Assembly: GCA_945863885.1 (NCBI GenBank)
Contig: CAMAZY010000006.1
Location: forward strand, 1-64,000
Length of the DNA stretch: 64,000 nt
From: an uncultured Clostridia bacterium
GTDB taxonomy: Bacteria; Bacillota; Clostridia; Oscillospirales; Acutalibacteraceae
Direction of reading: 5' to 3'
The position numbers were made by a program, and so were the translations under genes. Positions within the stretch are counted from its first letter, which is position 1, and every line of letters starts with the position of its first letter. The notes beneath the pieces are model-generated. The model saw only the letters and a program-made list of their open reading frames with translations, did not search any database and was not told where the DNA came from. Positions 55,921 through 64,000 of this stretch are shown here, piece after piece.

Positions 55921-56268
55921 TCAATAACCGCCGTCAATAAGTTCCCCGAAATCCTCTTTTGACAAAAACAAAACCTCATGTCCGCCAAGAATTTCCGCAC
56001 ACTCCCGTTTCATCTCCTCCCGGACGCCGAAATCTAAAACGATAAGCCTGCTTTCTTTGCTGACAGCAAGCAGATTCGTCTGCACATAGGCGGCAAAAAC
56101 CTTTTGCGCAAGCCTCTCGTCATTTTCGAAGCCCGGAATAACCGTATAAAAGCAATCCTTACCGTCGGACGCAACAAGACGGCATAACAGAACCGTGCAG
56201 ATAAAAAAAGCCGAAAGAAACAAAAAAACCGTTCCGAGCGCACTGAGAATATCCAGAAGCACGAACAA
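55921..56268 (-). CDS. Hypothetical small membrane protein
   Basis: 115 aa with N-terminal TM segment. Confidence 0.5.
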   Translation of the reverse strand: MFVLLDILSALGTVFLFLSAFFICTVLLCRLVASDGKDCFYTVIPGFENDERLAQKVFAAYVQTNLLAVSKESRLIVLDFGVREEMKRECAEILGGHEVLFLSKEDFGELIDGGY

Positions 56269-56324
56269 TCACCCCATTCAATTATATGAAATAAAGAATC
56301 TTCGGGTGATGTTCCGGCCAAAAG

Positions 56325-56364
56325 AAAAGACAGCATCACATTCTACAGTGATCCTGTCTTTATT
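56325..56364. terminator. Terminator hairpin
   Basis: aaagacagcatcac...gtgatcctgtctttatt. Confidence 0.6.
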
Positions 56365-56378
56365 TCGATAGAGCAAAT

Positions 56379-56990
56379 TCATTCCGTACTTGCGAAAACG
56401 TTGATTCTGACACCGTTGTCACGGATCAGCACATTTTTCGGCATTCTTGAAAGAATACTGAAAATATAGATGTCGCCGGCGGCACTGGAAAAATTCAGAA
56501 CCTGAATTATATACGTCGGCCAAAGCCATTCTTTCGGGACCACAAAACAAAGTACAGTCAGGATCGTCCCGATCAGCAAAACCGGCGCAATACACACCGA
56601 TAAATACTCGGTTTTCAAGAAAACCTCATCACAGCCGACCGAAGCGTAAAAGAATTTATAACTGAAATTCACCTTGATGCCCTTTTTGATAAGCTTGATG
56701 AGCGCAACGTGAATTCCTTCGTGCAAAACAACATAAACAGCAGCCATCAGCAAAATAACGGCAATCCGGAAAATAAACCATCTGAGAACACCCGGATCGT
56801 CGCTTGTGAGCAAACGTTCAAGCCTCTGGAACCCAAACAAAAAAGCGCCGAGCACAATCATCAGGACAATAATCAGAAAAGAAATCGTATTGACGACCGC
56901 TGACTCTTTTTTATTGTGAACGGTATCAATAACCTTGACAAGCTCATACCCGTGCGGTGATTTTTCTTCAGGCGTTCTCAATTCCGGCAA
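56379..56990 (-). CDS. DUF3267-type putative membrane zinc metalloprotease
   Basis: [18 protein letters not shown] (HExxH) in a multi-TM protein. Confidence 0.7.
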   Translation of the reverse strand: MPELRTPEEKSPHGYELVKVIDTVHNKKESAVVNTISFLIIVLMIVLGAFLFGFQRLERLLTSDDPGVLRWFIFRIAVILLMAAVYVVLHEGIHVALIKLIKKGIKVNFSYKFFYASVGCDEVFLKTEYLSVCIAPVLLIGTILTVLCFVVPKEWLWPTYIIQVLNFSSAAGDIYIFSILSRMPKNVLIRDNGVRINVFASTE

Positions 56991-58161
56991 GCTCCCTTAA
57001 CTGCTTAACTTTATCGGTTTTCTCCCACTGTACGTCGAGATCCTCACGTCCGACGTGGCCGTAAGACGCAAGCTGACGGTAAATCGGTGCTCTTAAATGA
57101 AGCGTATCAATGATTGCCGCCGGGCGAAGATCAAAGACCTTACCCACGATTTCGGAAATTTTATCCTCGTCAATTACCGCTGTGCCGAAGCAGTCCACCA
57201 TGACCGAAACAGGGCGAGCGACACCGATTGCATACGCCAGTTGTACCTCACACTTGGAGGCAAGGCCTGCCGCTACGATATTTTTCGCAACATATCTTGC
57301 CGCATAGGCCGCACTGCGGTCAACCTTGGTCGGGTCTTTACCCGAGAAAGCACCGCCGCCGTGACGGGAATAACCGCCGTAGGTGTCAACGATGATTTTC
57401 CGTCCGGTAAGTCCGCTGTCACCCTGCGGTCCGCCGATGACGAAGCGACCGGTCGGATTGACGTAAATTTTCGTATCGTCTCTCATCAGTTCAGCGGGAA
57501 TCACGGGTCTGATGACATATTTTTCGATATCCTCACGGATTTGCTCTAAGCTGACGTCGGCACTGTGCTGACTCGAAACGACAACAGCAGTAACGGCAAC
57601 CGGCTTATTGTCAACATATTCGACCGTGACCTGACTTTTTCCGTCCGGACGAAGATAGGAAAGCGTGCCGTCCTTTCTGACCTTGGTCAGCTGTTTGGTA
57701 AGCTTATGGGCAAGCGAAATCGGAAGCGGCATCAGCTCCGGCGTTTCATCGCACGCAAAGCCGAACATCATACCCTGGTCACCCGCTCCGTTGAGGTTGT
57801 AATCCTCGTTTTCGCCGTCCTTTAATTCATAGGACTGATTGACGCCCATAGCGATATCGCCCGACTGCTCATCAAGGGCAACCAGTACGGCACAATTGTT
57901 GCCGTCAAAGCCTTTTGCGCCGTCGTCGTAGCCGATGTCGCAGATAACTTCTCTTGCGATTTTTGCGATGTCAGGCTTATAGCTTGAGCTGATTTCGCCC
58001 ATGATGAGAACCTGACCGGTTGTGACGGTTGTTTCGCAGGCAACCCGTGCCATGTTGTCCTTTTCGTAAATTGCGTCGAGGACAGCGTCGGAAATCTGGT
58101 CGCAGATTTTATCGGGATGTCCCTCGGTTACCGATTCGGAGGTAAAAAGAAATTTTGACAT
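56968..58161 (-). CDS. metK: S-adenosylmethionine synthetase
   Basis: [62 protein letters not shown]. Confidence 0.97.
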   Translation of the reverse strand: MSKFLFTSESVTEGHPDKICDQISDAVLDAIYEKDNMARVACETTVTTGQVLIMGEISSSYKPDIAKIAREVICDIGYDDGAKGFDGNNCAVLVALDEQSGDIAMGVNQSYELKDGENEDYNLNGAGDQGMMFGFACDETPELMPLPISLAHKLTKQLTKVRKDGTLSYLRPDGKSQVTVEYVDNKPVAVTAVVVSSQHSADVSLEQIREDIEKYVIRPVIPAELMRDDTKIYVNPTGRFVIGGPQGDSGLTGRKIIVDTYGGYSRHGGGAFSGKDPTKVDRSAAYAARYVAKNIVAAGLASKCEVQLAYAIGVARPVSVMVDCFGTAVIDEDKISEIVGKVFDLRPAAIIDTLHLRAPIYRQLASYGHVGREDLDVQWEKTDKVKQLRELAGIENA

Positions 58162-58216
58162 AATGACTCTTCAGCCGCAAGTAACAGGATATTGCAGCTT
58201 TCCTTTCTTTAAAATT

Positions 58217-58378
58217 GGCAGCCTCTAAAAACTCAAGGCGTTTGGCATAGTGCACAAATGATGTCGGATTTTAGGCAAAAATCCGCAGGAATACTCTGTG
58301 TATTTCAAGGATTTTTAACGACAAAGACGGCATTAGTTGTGTGCTATGACGAATGCCGGGATGTTTTTAGAGGTTGCC
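58217..58378 (+). mobile_element. MITE-like element (copy D) between SAM riboswitch terminator and metK
   Basis: 16-bp terminal inverted repeats ggcagcctctaaaaac / gtttttagaggttgcc (1 mismatch); internal cgcaggaat..tttcaag..ttttt resembles copy C. Confidence 0.65.
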
Positions 58379-58385
58379 TTATCAT

Positions 58386-58412
58386 AAAAAATGCGGCCGC
58401 AAGCGACCGCAG
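58386..58412 (-). terminator. Expression-platform terminator of SAM riboswitch
   Basis: Minus strand tgcggtcgcttgcggccgcattttttat. Confidence 0.7.
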
Positions 58413-58419
58413 ACAGAAG

Positions 58420-58520
58420 CCTTATCTTTCGGTCGACCTAAAAACCGCAGGATTTAGCACCTTGCTTTCGCAGGTTGCCGAGCTTCAAAGGGCCTGTTCC
58501 CTCCACTACTCTTAATAAGG
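58420..58520 (-). ncRNA. SAM-I (S-box) riboswitch
   Basis: Minus strand ccttattaagagtagtGGAGGGAacaGGCCCtttGAAgctcgGCAACCtgcgaaagcaAGGTGCTAAATCCtgcgg...aggtcgaccGAAAGATAAGG. Confidence 0.93.
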
Positions 58521-58630
58521 AAAATGTTATTCAATTTCAAGTGATATTATACTCGTTTTATCCCGCTTGTCAAGCGGTTTTCATAAAGAATAATACAGTT
58601 TAAAACCGTGTTCATAAAACGATAATAATC

Positions 58631-59269
58631 TTACATTTTCATCGCTTTTTTCAGCCGGTCAACAAGCGCTAAAATAATCGGGAAGCTGACAACGCTTAAC
58701 ATCACGCCCTTAATCGCATTCAGAGCCGTTGCCGACCAGATAGCAGGCCACAAGGTTTCACTTGTCAGCTCAATACCGAGGAAATACTTGAAAAACGGCG
58801 GGTCGATAAAATAATTTCCTACGATTCCGAAGCCGATAATCGATACGATACCGACAACGCTTGCGACGACGATAGCAACCGGCTTCTTCTTATCCTTACC
58901 GACCAATTTTTGGTAAACAAGGCAGAACGGAACGATATAGGCGCAGCCGACGATGAAGTTCATCAGGTTTCCGAAGCCCATCTGCGTGCCCATGCCCTTG
59001 ACAAGCATTTCAATGACATTTTTGAGAAGCTCGACCGGTACCGCCCACTGTGCGCCGAACATCAGTCCGGCAAGAAGCGCCGGAATATCGCTGAAGTCAA
59101 GCTTTAAGTGTCCCATACTCGGAAGAATCGGGAACTCAAGCAGATAAAGTACGAAGCTTACCGCCGAGAGCATCGCAATCGTGACAACCTTGACAAGCTT
59201 TTCGTTTCTTGCCTTGGGCGTTGCCGTAGTTATGAGAGGAGTTTTTGCGTTTGTGTTGTTCATTTTCAA
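58631..59269 (-). CDS. ribU: ECF transporter S component, riboflavin (RibU-like)
   Basis: FPILPSMGHLKLDFSDIPALLAGLMFGAQWAVPVELLKNVIEML, plus FMN riboswitch upstream. Confidence 0.87.
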   Translation of the reverse strand: MKMNNTNAKTPLITTATPKARNEKLVKVVTIAMLSAVSFVLYLLEFPILPSMGHLKLDFSDIPALLAGLMFGAQWAVPVELLKNVIEMLVKGMGTQMGFGNLMNFIVGCAYIVPFCLVYQKLVGKDKKKPVAIVVASVVGIVSIIGFGIVGNYFIDPPFFKYFLGIELTSETLWPAIWSATALNAIKGVMLSVVSFPIILALVDRLKKAMKM

Positions 59270-59287
59270 TCACCTTTCCCTTTAGAG

Positions 59288-59322
59288 CGAAAAAGAAACA
59301 CCCATAGCAAAACACTATGGGC
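59288..59322 (-). terminator. Expression-platform terminator of FMN riboswitch
   Basis: cccatagcaaaacactatggg with minus-strand T-run. Confidence 0.7.
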
Positions 59323-59341
59323 GCGAAAAAACACGATATTC

Positions 59342-59460
59342 TTTCTTCTTTCATCCGGACTGTACCGTCGGCTTCGGAATTGCACCGAATCAGCTTTCGC
59401 TCGCGGGCTTCGGATTGCTCCGTTACCGCCGGTGAGGAATTTCACCTCGCCCTGAAGATT
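59342..59460 (-). ncRNA. FMN (RFN) riboswitch
   Basis: Minus strand AATCTTCAGGGCGAGGTGAAATTCCTCACCGGCGGTAACGGAGCAATCCGAAGCCCGCGAGCG...GATTCGGTGCAATTCCGAAGCCGACGGTACAGTCCGGATGAAAGAAG. Confidence 0.95.
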
Positions 59461-59555
59461 TAATTTTATTGAACCTTGGTTCTGTATCATTATAGCACCG
59501 GAAGACGAAATGTCAATAGGTCATCGGCGATTTTTCTCAAAATTTACCATCGGAA

Positions 59556-61571
59556 TCATCCGCCGACAACAGCCCGAGTGGTGTACAACGGCTCATCCGC
59601 TCCGCCGGTATGCGAAACCGTATTACCGAAATAACAGACATCGCCATACTCACAGACGGTGTACACATTCTTTGTCGTCGGATGCGTACCGCCGTCGAAG
59701 GCTCCGTCATAGAGAATCCTCACATAAAGACCCTCATACACATCGCAGCAGCTCGCCTTTACCGATGAAAAAGGCACAAAAATCTCGCCGAGCTTCATTT
59801 CGGGAAGTTGATCGAAGGGCTTTACCAAAAATCCGTCCGACCTTACGGAAATGACCTGTGCGTCAAAGAAACAGCCCGAAAAGCGTGACAGGATTTCGCC
59901 TGTTTTTCCGCTGACCGTAATCGCTTCGGCAAGCGTGTTGCTTCCGTACTGCTCCTTGGTGTAAAGAATATTGCCGCTATGGGAAAGGTAAGATGTCCGG
60001 TAAACATAGCGTATACCGTTTTCGATGCTTTCAAAGAAGCTGACATCGGTGTTATACGGCAGCTTTAGTTCAAGCGTTTTATTGACGACCTCGTCGGAGA
60101 TTCCGAATTTACCGAGCGGCTCGGACAACAGCACTTCGCTGTAATTCTTCACTTCCGCTTGTCTGCCGATTTTTTTCAGGTACTTTTCCGCCTGACCGGC
60201 ACACTGTTTCCATAAGCTCGCATTGTCGGATTCCGTCGGCGAAAGCGCACGCTTCTGACAATCTTTCGGGAACAGCCTTTTGATTGAACTTGTGTGTCCC
60301 GAGCCATCTTCGGCATAATCAATGCGGTCGAGTATATATTTTCCGTCAACCTTGTTGAACCGAAGTACCGCAGGAACCCGGTGACCGCCGACATCAACGA
60401 AATACCCGCTGTAAAATCCGAACGAATTAAATTTCTCAATCGCATACACAACCGCTTTCGTGTCCGTTTCGTCTGTGCCGAGGATCACATGGCCCTCGGT
60501 AGGACATTCGCCGAGCCATGACTTGCTTGCATTTTCGTTCAGTATCGCTTCGGAAACAGCGGCGTCAAGCTCCGGGCTGACAAGGCTGTTCCCCGCCGTT
60601 TTCGGGTTCGTCAGAAAGCACACCGCCAAAACGGCAACGAGCAGCGCACCGACGGCAACAACCCAAAAGGCTGGCTTTTTGTAAGTCAGAACCGATTTGA
60701 TTCTTGTTTTGACCCCCGTTTCGCCGAACGCAAGCGGACAGGCGGCAACCGTCCGTTTCGGTGTACTGCAATTGATTAACGCATTCGAATACGGCTTTTT
60801 GCTTTCCTGTCCGAGACTTTTTATCACCCGTTCGTCGCAGGCAAGCTCAATATCCCGGCAAAAAAGGACATAAGAGAGCCACATAAGCGGATTAAACCAA
60901 TACACTGACAAGAGCGCAAACCCGAGCGGTTTCCACACATGGTCAAGCCGACGAAGGTGCGCTTTTTCGTGGGCGATCACATATTCGGCGTCCTGTTCGT
61001 TTATATCGGACGGAAGATAAATCTTCGGACGGAAAACGCCTAAAATGAACGGCGTAGAAATACGATCACAAAGCCAGATGTTGTCTTTCTGATATGCCGC
61101 TTCGCTGACGCTTTTACGCACACGCAGACAGCTTACAAGAGTATATAACAGCATCGCCGCCACACCGGCCGCCCAGACGATTGATGCAACGGTTGTCATA
61201 AGAAGAAGCGGGTTGACCGTATCACTGTCCGGCGCCGTCATTTCATTTATGACAAGGCTTCCGGTTTGTGTGTCAATACCGAGCGAGTAATCGACCGGAT
61301 TGTTCCCGACGTGGCTCAGGATTTCCGCCGTGCCCGGGGTAACCTCCTGCGTATAGACAATTTCGGGCGGAACCGGCTCGGTGTTCGGAATCAGGCTCAG
61401 TACACTTTCAAACGAGAACGGACAGACAAGCCGCACCGCCACAAGCACCCACATCAGTACCGTAAGCGACTTCGGCGCTTTTTTCAGCAAAAACCGAAGC
61501 ACAATCACTAAGAGCACGAGCCAAGAGGCCGTGATACTCATATTCAGAAGCTTTAAAAATACAGCGTCCAT
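59556..61571 (-). CDS. BlaR1/MecR1-type M56 family sensor metallopeptidase
   Basis: YVIAHEKAHLRRLDHVWKPLGFALLSVYWFNPLMWLSYVLFCRDIELACDERV. Confidence 0.9.
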   Translation of the reverse strand: MDAVFLKLLNMSITASWLVLLVIVLRFLLKKAPKSLTVLMWVLVAVRLVCPFSFESVLSLIPNTEPVPPEIVYTQEVTPGTAEILSHVGNNPVDYSLGIDTQTGSLVINEMTAPDSDTVNPLLLMTTVASIVWAAGVAAMLLYTLVSCLRVRKSVSEAAYQKDNIWLCDRISTPFILGVFRPKIYLPSDINEQDAEYVIAHEKAHLRRLDHVWKPLGFALLSVYWFNPLMWLSYVLFCRDIELACDERVIKSLGQESKKPYSNALINCSTPKRTVAACPLAFGETGVKTRIKSVLTYKKPAFWVVAVGALLVAVLAVCFLTNPKTAGNSLVSPELDAAVSEAILNENASKSWLGECPTEGHVILGTDETDTKAVVYAIEKFNSFGFYSGYFVDVGGHRVPAVLRFNKVDGKYILDRIDYAEDGSGHTSSIKRLFPKDCQKRALSPTESDNASLWKQCAGQAEKYLKKIGRQAEVKNYSEVLLSEPLGKFGISDEVVNKTLELKLPYNTDVSFFESIENGIRYVYRTSYLSHSGNILYTKEQYGSNTLAEAITVSGKTGEILSRFSGCFFDAQVISVRSDGFLVKPFDQLPEMKLGEIFVPFSSVKASCCDVYEGLYVRILYDGAFDGGTHPTTKNVYTVCEYGDVCYFGNTVSHTGGADEPLYTTRAVVGG

Positions 61572-61936
61572 TACTCTTCCTCCTTATATTCTTCCACCAT
61601 TTTGCGAAGCGCTCTGACCTCCTCGTTTGTCAGCTTCTTGTGCGCCGTAAAAGCGGCAAGAAATGCCGGAAGCGAGCCGTCAAAGGCTTCCTCAACGAAT
61701 TTTTCGCTCCGGGCAGCAGAAAACTCCTGCTTGGAAATCAGGGAGGTTACCGTGCCTTTATTATTTTGGAAGACCCCCTTTTCGCAAAGCCGTTTTAGAA
61801 CCGTATAGGTTGTTGACTTTTTCCATTTCAGTGCCTCTTCGCTTTTGCGGCAAAGCTCGGTTGAGGAAATCGGCTCGTTTTCCCAGATAATATCCGCAAA
61901 CCTCGCTTCAACAGCACCCATCTGATATTCACTCAT
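61571..61936 (-). CDS. BlaI/MecI/CopY family transcriptional repressor
   Basis: EARFADIIWENEPISSTELCRKSEEALKWKKSTTYTVLKRLCEKGVFQN. Confidence 0.92.
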   Translation of the reverse strand: MSEYQMGAVEARFADIIWENEPISSTELCRKSEEALKWKKSTTYTVLKRLCEKGVFQNNKGTVTSLISKQEFSAARSEKFVEEAFDGSLPAFLAAFTAHKKLTNEEVRALRKMVEEYKEEE

Positions 61937-61951
61937 GCTATCATCTCCTTT

Positions 61952-61995
61952 GGTCTACATTCAGTCGACTAATTGTAGTTTACACCATGTAGACC
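61952..61995 (-). promoter_or_regulatory. BlaI-type operator/promoter region
   Basis: ggtctacat (61952-61960) / atgtagacc (61987-61995) inverted repeat, internal ctaca/tgtag; minus strand TTGACA-17-TAAACT overlaps it. Confidence 0.6.
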
Positions 61996-62109
61996 GATTT
62001 GTCAAGTCAATCTGCAAATTTTTTTGTTTCTTGCTTTACCGACCGTCCGCCTTGACTTTCCGACGTTCAGAGGCTATAATCACAAATATCAATGTCCGGA
62101 GGTACGGTT

Positions 62110-63180
62110 ATGAACAAGAAGGTTTTGGTCGGAATGAGCGGCGGCGTCGACAGCAGTGTCTGTGCGTATCTTTTGAAACGGGACGGGTATGAACCGACCG
62201 GTGCCAACTGCCGTTTTTTTGACAACGACGATGCGTTTATCACCGATAAGACCTGCTGTTCTCTTGAGGATGCAAACGACGCAAGAAACGTTGCGTACAA
62301 GCTCGGTATTCCGTTTTATGTTTTTAATTATACCGAGGAGTTTCGCAATTGCGTGATCGAAAATTTTGTGGAAACCTACAGGAACGCCGCAACACCGAAT
62401 CCCTGCATCGAATGTAACCGGCGGCTGAAGTTTGACAAGCTTTTAAAAAGAGCGATTGAACTTGACCACGACTATGTCGCTACCGGTCACTACGCACGCA
62501 TCGAGACCGACCCTGTCAGCGGTCGCAAGCTTTTAAAAAAAGGCATTGACCCGAAAAAAGACCAAAGCTATGTGCTGTATATGCTCAATCAGTTTCAGCT
62601 TACGCACACGTTGTTCCCTCTCGGCGGCTTCACGAAAGCACAGATAAGGCAGATTGCCGAAGAGCAGGGCTTTCTCAACGCCAAAAAGCACGAAAGTCAG
62701 GATATCTGCTTTATTCCCGACGGCGACTACGCCTCATTTATTGAAAAGCATACGGGGGAAACGTTCCCCGAGGGCGAATTTGTGACCGAGGACGGAAAAG
62801 TACTCGGTACACATAAGGGCATTATCCGCTATACGGTCGGTCAAAGACGGGGCTTGGGTCTTGCCTTGCCGGCGCCGCTTTACGTCAAAAGAAAAGACCC
62901 GGAGAATAACCGGGTTGTGCTCTCGCCCGAAAAGGATTTATACACAAGTGACCTTGACGCCGAAAACATCAACCTCATTGTGAGCGATACACTCGACGCA
63001 CCGCTTCGGGTAAAAGCCCGGATCCGATATAATCAGCCCGAACAGCCGGCAACCGTCACACAGACGGGAGAAAATTGTTTTCATGTTCATTTCGACTCGC
63101 CGCAAAGAGCCATAGCCAAAGGTCAGGCTGTCGTGCTGTACGACGGGGATATTGTTGTCGGCGGCGGAACAATCATCTGA
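62110..63180 (+). CDS. mnmA: tRNA-specific 2-thiouridylase MnmA
   Basis: KVLVGMSGGVDSSVCAYLLKRDGYEPTGANCRFF..NPCIECNRRLKFDKLL..ATGHYARI. Confidence 0.96.
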   Translation: MNKKVLVGMSGGVDSSVCAYLLKRDGYEPTGANCRFFDNDDAFITDKTCCSLEDANDARNVAYKLGIPFYVFNYTEEFRNCVIENFVETYRNAATPNPCIECNRRLKFDKLLKRAIELDHDYVATGHYARIETDPVSGRKLLKKGIDPKKDQSYVLYMLNQFQLTHTLFPLGGFTKAQIRQIAEEQGFLNAKKHESQDICFIPDGDYASFIEKHTGETFPEGEFVTEDGKVLGTHKGIIRYTVGQRRGLGLALPAPLYVKRKDPENNRVVLSPEKDLYTSDLDAENINLIVSDTLDAPLRVKARIRYNQPEQPATVTQTGENCFHVHFDSPQRAIAKGQAVVLYDGDIVVGGGTII

Positions 63181-63297
63181 TTCTATCCGCCGAATAAAAC
63201 AACAAAATAAGTCAAATGTGTCAACTTTTCAGAAAAAAACTTGCCTTTTTTGTGTTTTTTGCTAAAAATCGCCTTTGTCTTTTGGTAAAAAGTTGAA

Positions 63298-63326
63298 TTG
63301 ACAATTTTTTCTTTTTGTCGTATTAT
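63298..63326 (+). promoter_or_regulatory. Sigma-A promoter for sigma factor gene
   Basis: TTGACA (63298-63303), 17 bp, TATTAT (63321-63326). Confidence 0.55.
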
Positions 63327-63378
63327 AAAAACGATAATAGTAGCTTTTCATGAAGCGCTATTTTGAAAGGGCATATTG

Positions 63379-63960
63379 ATGAAAAACTTTTCTTCTCTTT
63401 CCGACGAACAGCTTGTTTCGCTTTGTAAAAGCCAAAACGACTCCGACGCCTGGAGTGAGCTTTGTTCCCGGTATTTCCCGGTCGCAAAGGCGCAGGCGTC
63501 AAAGCTCAGTTTTGACCGCAGCGAAACAGAGGATCTCGCTCAGGTCGGTCTGATCGGCTTTTTGAGTGCGGTTCATTCCTTCGACGAAAAGAGAGACGTT
63601 TCTTTCGCAACGTATGCGTCCCGCTGTATGCACAACAGAATTGTCAATTCCGTAAAATCGAGCCGCAACAAGCGACAGATACCGCCTGATTTGTGCACCC
63701 CTTTCGATGACCAGTCCGAGCTTGCCGATACCGCTATGACACCCGAACAGCTTCTTCTTTCACAAAAGGAAGCCCAGCATATCTGCTCGACGGTCAGAGA
63801 AAAGCTGACAGAAAAGGAACAGCAGGTTTTCTTTTTGTATCTGAGCGGTCTTCGTTACAGCGAAATTGCAAAAAAACTTGCCATCAGCGAAAAGTCCGTC
63901 GAAGGCGCCCTTTCAAGAGCCAGAAAAAAACTCAAAAGTGAGTTCGGCAAAAACAGTTGA
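63379..63960 (+). CDS. Sigma-70 family RNA polymerase sigma factor (SigH-like)
   Basis: DLAQVGLIGFLSAVHSFDEKRDVSFATYASRCMHNRIVNSVKSSRNKRQIP..LTEKEQQVFFLYLSGLRYSEIAKKLAISEKSVEGALSRARKKLK. Confidence 0.88.
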   Translation: MKNFSSLSDEQLVSLCKSQNDSDAWSELCSRYFPVAKAQASKLSFDRSETEDLAQVGLIGFLSAVHSFDEKRDVSFATYASRCMHNRIVNSVKSSRNKRQIPPDLCTPFDDQSELADTAMTPEQLLLSQKEAQHICSTVREKLTEKEQQVFFLYLSGLRYSEIAKKLAISEKSVEGALSRARKKLKSEFGKNS

Positions 63961-64000
63961 TATGCCTGATAGCTTAAAGTAGAGCGTTGTTTTCAAAGGT

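Overview
64 kb of a chromosome that looks like a low/mid-GC Firmicute of the class Clostridia (Oscillospiraceae-like by gene content; taxonomy is inference). No rRNA, tRNA or CRISPR array was recognised. Main blocks: the 3' end of a rubrerythrin-like gene; secreted carbohydrate-active and surface proteins (C-type lectin/hydrolase, GH16, GH30, DUF4091 with CxxC repeats); a glpK / Ldh-family / GlpP region; engB-lon; a nearly complete shikimate-Phe/Tyr operon (about 9 genes, 30.5-39.7 kb) with a fused AroE-AroK; a D-allose-type operon (lacI-alsA-alsC-alsE-alsK-alsB-rpiB, 41.6-48.7 kb); housekeeping genes (upp, mreB, comF, recD2, metK); a SAM-I riboswitch for metK and an FMN riboswitch for a RibU-like transporter; a BlaI/BlaR1 pair; mnmA and a sigma factor. 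The best candidates for something undescribed are: (1) an isolated 658-aa protein at 7049-9025 that appears to join DUF4062, a PLD-like middle region and a YdcF/DUF218-like C-terminus; (2) a lectin-hydrolase whose nucleophile elbow reads S-R-C-L-G (Cys, not Ser); (3) small MITE-like inverted-repeat elements in regulatory positions, including one between the SAM riboswitch terminator and metK and two that overlap stop codons; (4) a structured glpK leader that may be a GlpP target. Assignments come from reading the sequence and motif recall; no database search was run.
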